Source: Propionibacteriaceae bacterium | GTDB taxonomy: Bacteria; Actinomycetota; Actinomycetes; Propionibacteriales; Propionibacteriaceae | Reading direction: 5' to 3' | Assembly (NCBI GenBank): GCA_009781325.1 | Contig: WQYJ01000120.1 | Coordinates: 1 to 6,610, forward strand | Length of the DNA: 6,610 bases | Shown: positions 1-5,255 of the stretch, piece after piece | Position numbering within the stretch: the stretch's first letter is position 1 | Layout of the letters: the number at the start of each line of letters is the position of its first letter | Notes under the pieces: generated by a model | What the model saw: only the letters and a program-made list of their open reading frames with translations | Databases searched by the model: none | What the model was told of the DNA's origin: nothing | Program-made: the position numbers and the translations under genes

Positions 1-30
1 CCGGGGGTCCTGCCTGGCGGCAGGATGACC
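1..30 (-). repeat. Palindromic intergenic repeat, single copy
   Basis: This is a 30-nt copy of the repeat family that recurs at 3412-3833, 4904-5016 and 6503-6610. Read on the - strand it begins GGTCATCCTGCC and ends GGCAGGACCCCCGG. The heart is a 7-bp stem (TCCTGCC/GGCAGGA) with a 4-nt GCCA loop. Outside it are a 3x3 internal mismatch and a closing CCGG/CCGG. It sits about 145 bp upstream of dnaN, in what is probably the dnaA-dnaN spacer. The window begins at the element's first base, so it may be the right half of a paired composite element cut by the window edge. Confidence 0.85.
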
Positions 31-97
31 GGGAGTGGGGCCATTGTCACATGACATAAGTCACCATCCCCATTGCCACAAAACCCACGGCAAACCC

Positions 98-134
98 AAG
101 GAGGCTTCAGCAGGTGACCCTGGGTACCCTTTAA
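98..134 (+). other. Possible mini-ORF with strong Shine-Dalgarno upstream of dnaN
   Basis: A full AAGGAGG Shine-Dalgarno sequence at 98-104 is followed, 9 nt later, by GTG at 114-116. The reading frame is only six codons (V/M-T-L-G-T-L) and ends with TAA at 132-134. No longer frame uses this ribosome site. It could be a leader peptide, a remnant of a lost gene, or chance. It lies upstream of the candidate dnaN -10 element, so it would be transcribed only from a more distal promoter. Confidence 0.2.
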
Positions 135-147
135 GGTTCTGAATCGG

Positions 148-153
148 TATGAT
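148..153 (+). promoter_or_regulatory. Candidate -10 element for dnaN
   Basis: TATGAT matches the TATAAT consensus at 5 of 6 positions. It would start transcription around 160, just ahead of the dnaN ribosome site AAGGAG at 164-169. No convincing -35 hexamer lies 16-18 nt upstream (the stretch there is GTACCCT-like). This is an inference from position and sequence only. Confidence 0.35.
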
Positions 154-174
154 TTTTAGGAACAAGGAGTATCT

Positions 175-1332
175 ATGAAGATTCAACTCGACAAGGACGT
201 ACTTGCCGACGCAGTTGCGTGGGCGGCGCGCTCTCTTCCTATGCGACCCAGTTTCCCGATTCTGGCCGGTCTGCTGATCAAAGCTGAGGCCGACGTTGTG
301 ACGCTGTCCAGCTTCGACTACGAGACATCGGCACAGGTAACGATCAAGGCGGATGTCGAAACTCCAGGTGCAGTCCTGGTGTCCGGCAAGTTGCTGGCAG
401 ATATTACTCGTTCGCTGCCGCCCAAGGCGGTAACTCTGACATCCACAGAGTCGGAAATGCAGTTGGTGTGCGGTTCAGCTCGCTTCACTCTCCAGACTCT
501 GCCAGTCAACGAGTATCCTGAACTGCCGACCATGCCGAAAGCCTCGGGTTGGATCGGATCAGAGGAGCTTGCGAAGGCCGTGGGCCAGGTGGTGATAGCC
601 GCCGGACGCGACGAACTCCTACCAGTGTTTACCGGTGTCAAAGTGGAGTTTGATGGGGAGAATCTATCATTGTTGGGGACAGACCGCTATCGCATGGCAC
701 TCAAGGAAATGACCTGGAAGCCATCGTCCAAGGTTGCGGAAACCTCGGCACTAGTACCAGGCAAAGTCCTGTCAGAGACTGCGAAGTCGATGCTGACCTC
801 GGAGCGCATCACGATCTCCTTGGCGGAAGTGTCAGCCGGTGAAGGGCTGATTGGTTTTGAGGCTGAGGGTCCTGGCGGAGTACGCCAGATCACCACACGC
901 CTGCTCGATGGGGAATTCCCGAAGCTACGTCATCTGATGAGTATTCCCAATGACCTCACCGTACGAGCGAATACTCAGGATTTGATGGCTGCTGTGCGAC
1001 GCGTGGCATTGGTAGCCGAGAAGAACACCAGCCTGCGCATGAGAATCGAAGCAGAATCAGTCACCTTGGAAGCCGCCCGCGGAGACCAAGCTGCTGCGAG
1101 CGAGGCAGTCCAAGCAGTCATTGATTTCGCAGCAGGCGAACCGCCGCTGAGCGAAGCCGGCTTCAACCCGCACTATCTGCTGGATGCTTTGTCGATTCTG
1201 GATACACCCTATGTGCACATCGCATTCACTGGGTCGGGTAAGCCCTGCTTGATCACCGCGTTGGAAGACATGGACGGAGAGCCGCTGCAGGATTACCGCC
1301 ACGTCATCATGCTGATGCGGCTGTCTAACTAG
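175..1332 (+). CDS. dnaN: DNA polymerase III beta subunit (sliding clamp)
   Basis: DnaN forms a ring-shaped dimer on DNA that tethers the replicative polymerase and recruits repair and loader proteins. The 385-aa length fits the family, which has three topologically similar domains (here roughly 1-120, 121-250 and 251-385). Recognisable landmarks are LPVNEYPELP (about 109-118), LLGTDRYRMAL in the middle domain, DGEFPKLRHLM (about 244-254) and the C-terminal HVIMLMRLSN. The ATG start is supported by AAGGAG at 164-169, 5 nt upstream. It is the first gene of a compact + strand cluster with recF 15 nt downstream. One oddity is the C-terminal motif, which in most clamps is M-P-(M/V)-R-L; here the proline is Leu380. 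This segment lines the pocket that binds clamp-interacting peptides. Confidence 0.97.
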   Translation: MKIQLDKDVLADAVAWAARSLPMRPSFPILAGLLIKAEADVVTLSSFDYETSAQVTIKADVETPGAVLVSGKLLADITRSLPPKAVTLTSTESEMQLVCGSARFTLQTLPVNEYPELPTMPKASGWIGSEELAKAVGQVVIAAGRDELLPVFTGVKVEFDGENLSLLGTDRYRMALKEMTWKPSSKVAETSALVPGKVLSETAKSMLTSERITISLAEVSAGEGLIGFEAEGPGGVRQITTRLLDGEFPKLRHLMSIPNDLTVRANTQDLMAAVRRVALVAEKNTSLRMRIEAESVTLEAARGDQAAASEAVQAVIDFAAGEPPLSEAGFNPHYLLDALSILDTPYVHIAFTGSGKPCLITALEDMDGEPLQDYRHVIMLMRLSN

Positions 1333-1347
1333 CATGGCTGCGATGCC

Positions 1348-2496
1348 GTGTACCTTTCGCACCTGAGCCTGACCAATTTTCGGTCCTATGAGAGTCTGGA
1401 ACTAGAACTCGAACCTGGGACCTCGATCTTCCAAGGCCCCAATGGGTACGGCAAGACCAACATCGTTGAAGCCGTATATTTCCTGTCGACCCTGGGCACG
1501 CATCGAGGAGGCTCCGATCAGCCGCTGATCCGCTCTGGGTGTGAGGCAGCCACAGTTGCGGCCCGTGTCCAGGCTGGTGTCGCGGATGATCGGTCACTGC
1601 GTCTGGCTGTGGATATCCGTACCGGTGCGCCCAACAAGGCGATGCTCAACAAAGCAGCAGTACGACCGCGCGAGATTTTGGGAGCGGTTCGCTCCATCTT
1701 GTTTGCCCCCGAAGACCTAGCGATCGTACGAGGCGACCCAGCCGAGCGGCGGCGCTTCATCGATGACCTCGTGGTCAGCCGTTGGCCCCGGTTGGCAGGA
1801 GTACGCGCCGACTATGACCGTGCGCTGAAGCAGAAGACGACTTTACTCAAGGCCATGTCCGGGCGCTCGGTGCGCATGGCTGGCGCCGGGTCGGAAGAAA
1901 CCCTCGTGGTCTGGGATGAGGCCATCGCCGATCTCGGGGCTCAGATCGTCGCTGCGCGCGTACGAACTCTGCTCGATATTGCACCGATGGTGTCGCAGAA
2001 CTATGCAATGATCGCCCCGACTTCCTCCCCAGCCCACGTTGGGTATGACTCCGCATCAGTGGGTGTCGAGATCGGCGCCGATGTCGACCTGATTCGCGAA
2101 GCCCTGGCAGGCAGGATTCTTGCACGCAAACCTGATGAGTTAGTACGCGGGGTGTGCCTGGTGGGACCTCATCGCGATGACCTCGCGTTGTCGTTGGGGG
2201 CGCTGCCAGTCAAGGGATATGCCAGCCATGGAGAGGGATGGTCCTTTGCCCTGGCGCTGCGCTTAGCGAGCCTGGACCTTTTGCGCCAAGACGGTGTGGA
2301 ACCGATTCTGATCTTGGATGATGTTTTCGCTGAGCTCGATGAGTCGCGGCGTACTCATGTGGTGGCTGCCATGGAATCGGTGGAGCAGGCACTGGTCACT
2401 GTTGCCGTGCGAGGCGACTTGCCCGAGAATTGCAATGGTGTTGTCTACCGAGTCGAACCAGGCAGCGTCACCAACACCGCTAAGGAGGCTAAGTGA
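1348..2496 (+). CDS. recF: RecF, DNA gap-repair ATPase
   Basis: RecF is an SMC/ABC-like ATPase that acts with RecO and RecR to load RecA at single-stranded gaps and stalled forks. The 382-aa protein opens MYLSHLSLTNFRSYE, typical of RecF. It has Walker A GPNGYGKT at 30-37, an ABC signature-like stretch SHGEGWSFALALRLA at 293-307, and Walker B ILILDDVFAELD at 320-331 with the catalytic DD pair. It starts at GTG 1348: an in-frame TAG (the dnaN stop at 1330) prevents an upstream extension. There is no good Shine-Dalgarno sequence in the 15-nt gap, so translation probably depends on ribosomes finishing dnaN. dnaN and recF are in the same frame. The stop codon overlaps the start of the next gene by one base (TGATG). 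Confidence 0.96.
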   Translation: MYLSHLSLTNFRSYESLELELEPGTSIFQGPNGYGKTNIVEAVYFLSTLGTHRGGSDQPLIRSGCEAATVAARVQAGVADDRSLRLAVDIRTGAPNKAMLNKAAVRPREILGAVRSILFAPEDLAIVRGDPAERRRFIDDLVVSRWPRLAGVRADYDRALKQKTTLLKAMSGRSVRMAGAGSEETLVVWDEAIADLGAQIVAARVRTLLDIAPMVSQNYAMIAPTSSPAHVGYDSASVGVEIGADVDLIREALAGRILARKPDELVRGVCLVGPHRDDLALSLGALPVKGYASHGEGWSFALALRLASLDLLRQDGVEPILILDDVFAELDESRRTHVVAAMESVEQALVTVAVRGDLPENCNGVVYRVEPGSVTNTAKEAK

Positions 2497-3020
2497 TGTC
2501 AGATCCCGATGGGACTGGGTATTCCACACCTCATGATCCCACTGGCACCGAGGTGGCGCAGAGGATCGCCAGCGCAGCCAGAGGGGTGGCTCCGGTGAAG
2601 AGGCGCAAGCGCAAAGAACAGGTAGATCCCGAGAATATCCCCTGGTCAGGGGCTGGTCCTTCCCAGCGTGACCCCCAAGCAGCCTCAGCGGTGCTCGACA
2701 CGGTTCTGACGAAAAGAGGTTGGAAGAAACAAGTTTCAGTGAACCTGCTGATGCCGCGATGGGCAGAATTCGTCGGGGATGTGAATGCGGCTCATACCAA
2801 GCCGGAGAAGTGGGAGGCTGGCGTACTGACGATTCGGGCTGAATCAACAACCTGGGCGACTTCACTGCGGGCGATGGCTCCGGCGATCATTGCACGGCTT
2901 AATGAGATTCTGGGTCCGCGTACTGTCACCAAGCTGCAGATTTTGGGTCCGCAGGCACCGTCGTGGAAGAAGGGGATTCGCTCAGTTCCAGGCCGCGGGC
3001 CCAGAGATACCTACGGATAA
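2496..3020 (+). CDS. dciA: DciA-like DUF721 protein, probable replicative helicase loader
   Basis: DUF721/DciA proteins bind the replicative helicase DnaB and help load it where DnaC or DnaI is absent; Rv0004 in Mycobacterium belongs to this family. The 174-aa product has a polar N-terminal region with a basic patch KRRKRK (35-40). The DUF721 domain (about 61-155) follows, with RWAEFVG (88-94), GVLTIRAESTTWATSLRAM (109-127), IIARLNEILG (131-140) and KLQILGP (146-152). The tail GRGPRDTYG is characteristic of actinobacterial members. ATG 2496 is preferred over GTG 2493 because AAGGAGG at 2482-2488 is 7 nt from the ATG and only 4 from the GTG. The start overlaps the recF stop by one base, indicating translational coupling. 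The helicase-loader role comes from the family and has not been shown for this protein. Confidence 0.9.
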   Translation: MSDPDGTGYSTPHDPTGTEVAQRIASAARGVAPVKRRKRKEQVDPENIPWSGAGPSQRDPQAASAVLDTVLTKRGWKKQVSVNLLMPRWAEFVGDVNAAHTKPEKWEAGVLTIRAESTTWATSLRAMAPAIIARLNEILGPRTVTKLQILGPQAPSWKKGIRSVPGRGPRDTYG

Positions 3021-3022
3021 CC

Positions 3023-3373
3023 ATGGACGCGATGCGTACCCACGTGGAAGCCGTTGTGGCCGACATTCCGGTTGGCCGCGTGATGACCTACGGTGAAGTG
3101 GCGGCAGCAAGCGGGTATCCCGGTGCTGCGCGTCAGGTGGGAGCCATCGCCAGTTTGGGCGGGTCGGGTTTGCCGTGGCACAGGGTTGTCGGAAGTGCCG
3201 GCAGGATTTCCACGGTAGGTGATGGGCAGGAAAACTGGCAGACGTCGGCTTTGGCGCAGGAAGGGATTATCGTAAGAGAAGGGAAGATTGTGAGCTTTGG
3301 TCGGTATTCCTGGTATCCGGTGAGGCTAGGCCTGAATCCACCGATCGCTACCGTAACCAGCGAGCCTAGATGA
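3023..3373 (+). CDS. Alkyltransferase-like (ATL) protein, MGMT family without catalytic Cys
   Basis: ATL proteins resemble the DNA-binding domain of O6-alkylguanine-DNA alkyltransferase. They bind and flip out O6-alkylguanine without repairing it, passing the lesion to nucleotide excision repair. Here the MGMT PCHRV active site reads PWHRVV (51-56), with Trp52 replacing the acceptor Cys. Other family features are VMTYGEVA with the base-flipping Tyr23, AARQVG with the arginine-finger candidate Arg37, GSAGRIS (57-63) and the C-terminal GRYSWYP (93-99). The 116-aa length is slightly above the usual ~100-110, because about 17 residues follow the WYP motif. ATG 3023 lies 2 nt after the dciA stop and has no clear Shine-Dalgarno sequence, which suggests coupled translation; ATG 3032 is possible, while a GTG at 2963 would overlap dciA and add non-family sequence. 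The closest well-known relative by motif is E. coli YbaZ. Confidence 0.9.
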   Translation: MDAMRTHVEAVVADIPVGRVMTYGEVAAASGYPGAARQVGAIASLGGSGLPWHRVVGSAGRISTVGDGQENWQTSALAQEGIIVREGKIVSFGRYSWYPVRLGLNPPIATVTSEPR

Positions 3374-3524
3374 GTGCGCTGGCAAGGCAGCACCCCCGAA
3401 AGCCCCTCCCTGGTCATCCTGCCGAAGGCCGGACCCCCGGAAGCCGACGTATGGAGTGGGGATAGGCAGTCTGGGTTGAGTCCCTAGCGTAGCTACCGGG
3501 GGTCCTGCCTGGCGGCAGGATGAC

Positions 3525-3552
3525 CGCGGATGAGTTCGCAAAAGCACCCGCG
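3525..3552. repeat. Junction hairpin between units 1 and 2
   Basis: CGCGGATG (3525-3532) faces CACCCGCG (3545-3552) across the 12-nt loop AGTTCGCAAAAG. Seven of eight pairs form, with one A.C mismatch at 3530/3547. Compare with the junction at 3679-3706, where one pair is exchanged from C-G to G-C. Confidence 0.6.
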
Positions 3553-3678
3553 AAAGCCCCTCCCTGGTCATCCTGCCGAAGGCAGGACCCCCGGAAGCCG
3601 ACGTATGGAGTGGGGATAGGCAGTCTGGGTTCAGTCCCTAGCGTGGCTACCGGGGGTCCTGCCTGGCGGCAGGATGAC

Positions 3679-3706
3679 CGGGGGTGAGTTCGCAAAAGCA
3701 CCCCCG
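3679..3706. repeat. Junction hairpin between units 2 and 3
   Basis: CGGGGGTG (3679-3686) is perfectly complementary to CACCCCCG (3699-3706), with the same 12-nt loop as the other junction. The third unit lacks the right arm because the sequence after 3851 leaves the repeat. Confidence 0.65.
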
Positions 3707-3847
3707 AAAGCCCCTCCCTGGTCATCCTGCCGAAGGCCGGACCCCCGGAAGCCGACGTATGGAGTGGGGATAGGCAGTCTGGGTTGAGTCCCTAGTGTGG
3801 CTTCCGGGGGTCCTGCCTGGCGGCAGGATGACCGGGGGTGAGTTCGC

Positions 3848-3880
3848 AAAAGAAAGAAGGACCCCACCACGGATCGGTGG
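3848..3880 (-). terminator. Candidate Rho-independent terminator of the rhomboid gene
   Basis: Read on the - strand, 9 nt after the rhomboid stop codon there is a 5-bp stem CCACC (3880-3876) / GGTGG (3868-3864) with a 7-nt loop. It is followed after GGTCC by the pyrimidine-rich run TTCTTTCTTTT. The stem is short and the T-run is interrupted, so it may be weak. The B palindrome of repeat unit 3 lies directly beyond it and could add to the effect. Confidence 0.4.
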
Positions 3881-3888
3881 ATTCGGGC

Positions 3889-4821
3889 TTAGGTGAGGGC
3901 GACAGTTCGTACGACCATACCGGCTAGAACTAGGGCCACAACAACCCCGATGAGTACCCACTGAGTTCGCGATCGTTGAGCCGACTGCGGTACGAAGGCC
4001 CAAACACAGGCCAGGATGAGACCGCCGACAAGACCGCCGAGGTGGGCTTGCCAGGAGATCGATGACCCGCCAATGAACGTAATCATGAGGTTCAGGGCGA
4101 GCCAAAGCAACAACTGGTTGATACTTGCTCGCTGACGCCACAGCAGAAGCAGCAATGCCCCCATGAGTCCGAACAGTGAGCCCGAGCCCCCATAGGAAAT
4201 CGAGTAGGGCGCACTGAGCCAATAGACAGCCAGCGATCCGACTAAACCGGCGACAAGATAGGTCGTCAAGAAGCGTGCTCGTCCGAGCATGGACTCCAAA
4301 GGAGGGCCGAGGAACCACAGAGTCAGGCAGTTCAAACCAATGTGAAGAATCGAAACATGGGTGAAGATCGAGGTGAAAACCTGCCACCACGCCCCATCAG
4401 CAACCCCGGGAACCCAAGCCCCATTGGCAAAGGTGGTGCAGATGGCCTGATCAGCAGTGGGCCAGAACTGCCCCGGATTATCTGTCGACACACACATCCC
4501 ATGAGGCAGCAGCCCCAGGAACATGACAACCTTGTCTTGAACACGGGCCCAGGAAGCCATCTGGATGATTCCCCAAATAGCAACATTGACACAGATTAGG
4601 ACAATCGACGTCAGGTGAGGTTTCGTACTTATTTCACCGCCGAAGATTCCCTGGTTCTGCCGCGAAGCCCGAGTATGAGCCTTCACACATTGAGGACACT
4701 GAAACCCCACAGGAGCAGCAACCATGCATTCCGAACAGATCGGCCGCCCGCAGCGCTGACACGTAATCTGCGTCCGGCGCTCCGGATGCCTCGGGCAGGT
4801 CAAAAGACCAGGGTCGTTCAC
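3889..4821 (-). CDS. Rhomboid family intramembrane serine protease with N-terminal zinc-binding domain
   Basis: Rhomboids cleave transmembrane proteins within the membrane using a Ser-His dyad. This 310-aa protein begins with a cysteine/histidine-rich domain (C9, H12, C21, C24, C29, C32, C42, C45) containing CQRCGRPICSECM, APVGFQCPQC and a presumed zinc site, as in many actinobacterial rhomboids. Hydrophobic segments follow at about 70-90, 145-172, 183-203, 211-229, 236-252, 256-276 and 287-308. The active-site motif is GGSG with Ser213, the histidine is His260 in AHLGGLVGG, and H155/H160/N164 in HVSILHIGLN match the oxyanion-side motif, so it looks catalytically competent. The start is GTG; no in-frame ATG or GTG occurs in the 39 nt upstream, and no Shine-Dalgarno sequence is visible. 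It is convergent with atl and divergent from alr. The substrate is unknown. Confidence 0.93.
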   Translation of the reverse strand: MNDPGLLTCPRHPERRTQITCQRCGRPICSECMVAAPVGFQCPQCVKAHTRASRQNQGIFGGEISTKPHLTSIVLICVNVAIWGIIQMASWARVQDKVVMFLGLLPHGMCVSTDNPGQFWPTADQAICTTFANGAWVPGVADGAWWQVFTSIFTHVSILHIGLNCLTLWFLGPPLESMLGRARFLTTYLVAGLVGSLAVYWLSAPYSISYGGSGSLFGLMGALLLLLWRQRASINQLLLWLALNLMITFIGGSSISWQAHLGGLVGGLILACVWAFVPQSAQRSRTQWVLIGVVVALVLAGMVVRTVALT

Positions 4822-4828
4822 GCGATCA

Positions 4829-4834
4829 AGCTTA
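4829..4834 (-). promoter_or_regulatory. Candidate -10 element for a leaderless rhomboid transcript
   Basis: On the - strand TAAGCT fits the actinobacterial TANNNT -10 pattern and lies 7 nt before the GTG start codon. The start has no Shine-Dalgarno sequence. That spacing would place the transcript's first base at or next to the GTG, the arrangement of leaderless mRNAs. A TTGACA hexamer further upstream is 27 nt from this site, too far to be its -35. Confidence 0.3.
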
Positions 4835-4876
4835 CAGGCCAGGTGACGTGAAAGGGATGTTTGTCAAGTCACACAG

Positions 4877-4905
4877 TAGTTAACCCCCGGCTAGTTAACC
4901 CCCGG
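4877..4905. repeat. 15-bp tandem duplication at the left end of the composite element
   Basis: TAGTTAACCCCCGG occurs at 4877-4890 and again at 4892-4905. Starting at 4874, the outer copy is complementary to 5015-5031 over 17 nt, so both copies can pair with the single right end. This suggests slippage or a second insertion at the left boundary. Confidence 0.8.
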
Positions 4906-5028
4906 TCATCCTGCCGCCAGGCAGGACCCCCGGCAGCCAACGTAAGGACTTGGGTAAAGATCCACCCCAAGACCCTACTTCGGCCGCCGGGGGTCCTGCC
5001 TGGCGGCAGGATGACCGGGGGTTAACTA
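4892..5028. repeat. Composite palindromic element with perfect 43-nt inverted arms
   Basis: The left arm 4892-4934 and right arm 4986-5028 are exact reverse complements over 43 nt, separated by 51 nt. Each arm contains a family palindrome (4904-4933 forward, 4987-5016 inverted). The spacer opens AGCCAACGTAAGGACTTGGG, clearly related to AGCCGACGTATGGAGTGGGG in the 154-bp units, so this is a diverged single copy of the same composite element in the same orientation. TTAA lies at the outer edge of each arm (4895-4898 and 5022-5025). As RNA it would form a very stable hairpin in the divergent rhomboid-alr intergenic region. Confidence 0.95.
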
Positions 5029-5255
5029 CTGCTACTCAAGCACCGTCCCCATTGTCGCCCGTCACATCACGTCATTAACCCTCAACCCAACCTCGATATC
5101 AAACCGTGGGTCTTCTCAGAGCGTCTGACCCTTGCGTGGGTACGGCAAACAGCCTTGTTTGATACTTAGCTGTGAACTGTCAGGATTGACCGGTGAAGAG
5201 ATTGGTCATTTCACTAGGGGTGGTGGTCTTAGAATAGTCGTGGAAAGGATGCGGC
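5029..5255 (+). other. Intergenic leader upstream of alr
   Basis: This 227-bp stretch has no supportable gene. It contains a 6-bp inverted repeat CAAACA-GCCT-TGTTTG (5146-5161) that could be an operator or a weak hairpin. It also holds the short sequence CACCGTCCCCATTG (5041-5054), which nearly matches 62-75, and the candidate alr promoter and ribosome site near its end. No riboswitch or tRNA could be recognised. Confidence 0.6.
5230..5235 (+). promoter_or_regulatory. Candidate -10 element for alr
   Basis: TAGAAT matches TATAAT at 5 of 6 positions and lies 20 nt before the alr start codon, just upstream of the ribosome site AAAGGA (5244-5249). No good -35 hexamer is found at normal spacing; TTGGTC (5202-5207) is 22 nt away. 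The call is tentative. Confidence 0.35.

Larger units (their letters stand above)
3390..3851. repeat. Three tandem 154-bp composite palindromic repeats
   Basis: Units start at 3390, 3544 and 3698 with exactly 154-bp spacing and differ from each other at only 5-6 positions. Each holds a forward palindrome A (3412-3440, 3566-3594, 3720-3748), a core of about 55 nt beginning AAGCCGACGTATGGAG, and an inverted palindrome B (3496-3525, 3650-3679, 3804-3833). A has the local hairpin TCCTGCC-GAA-GGCAGGA (perfect in unit 2, one mismatch in units 1 and 3); B has the family stem with a 4-nt loop. A and B are also inverted copies of each other, so each unit can fold as a long stem. The array fills the space between the convergent atl and rhomboid genes and might block read-through either way, though no U-tract follows its hairpins. 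Because 154 is not a multiple of 3, the reading frame changes each unit and the open frames through it are not coding. Confidence 0.95.

Noticed and set aside
44..51. DnaA box at TTGTCACA
   Set aside because: It lacks one base of the TTGTCCACA-type consensus and no cluster of boxes surrounds it.
1330..1350. DnaN-RecF fusion by read-through of the TAG stop, since both genes are in the same frame
   Set aside because: Same-frame neighbours occur by chance one time in three, and nothing near the stop suggests programmed read-through.
2263..2865. 200-aa - strand open frame opposite recF and dciA
   Set aside because: Both sense genes are firmly identified by motifs; the antisense product shows no recognisable domain and is composition-driven.
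3326..3870. Overlapping - strand open frames with recurring peptide MTREGLSGVLLRTHPRSS
   Set aside because: They are translations of the tandem repeat. The 154-bp period shifts frame each unit, and the frames have no ribosome site or family resemblance.
3374..3889. tRNA or structured ncRNA gene in the convergent intergenic region
   Set aside because: The region is explained by the tandem palindromic units; no tRNA-like arms or T-loop motif were seen.
3722..4390. 222-aa - strand frame and other long frames overlapping the rhomboid gene
   Set aside because: They overlap the well-supported rhomboid frame and run into repeat sequence, and their translations look like out-of-frame shadows.
5186..5214. 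TTGACC with TGACC/GGTCA and GTGAA/TTCAC interlocked repeats as an alr promoter or operator
   Set aside because: No -10 hexamer lies at suitable spacing, and the 5-bp dyads are short enough to be chance.
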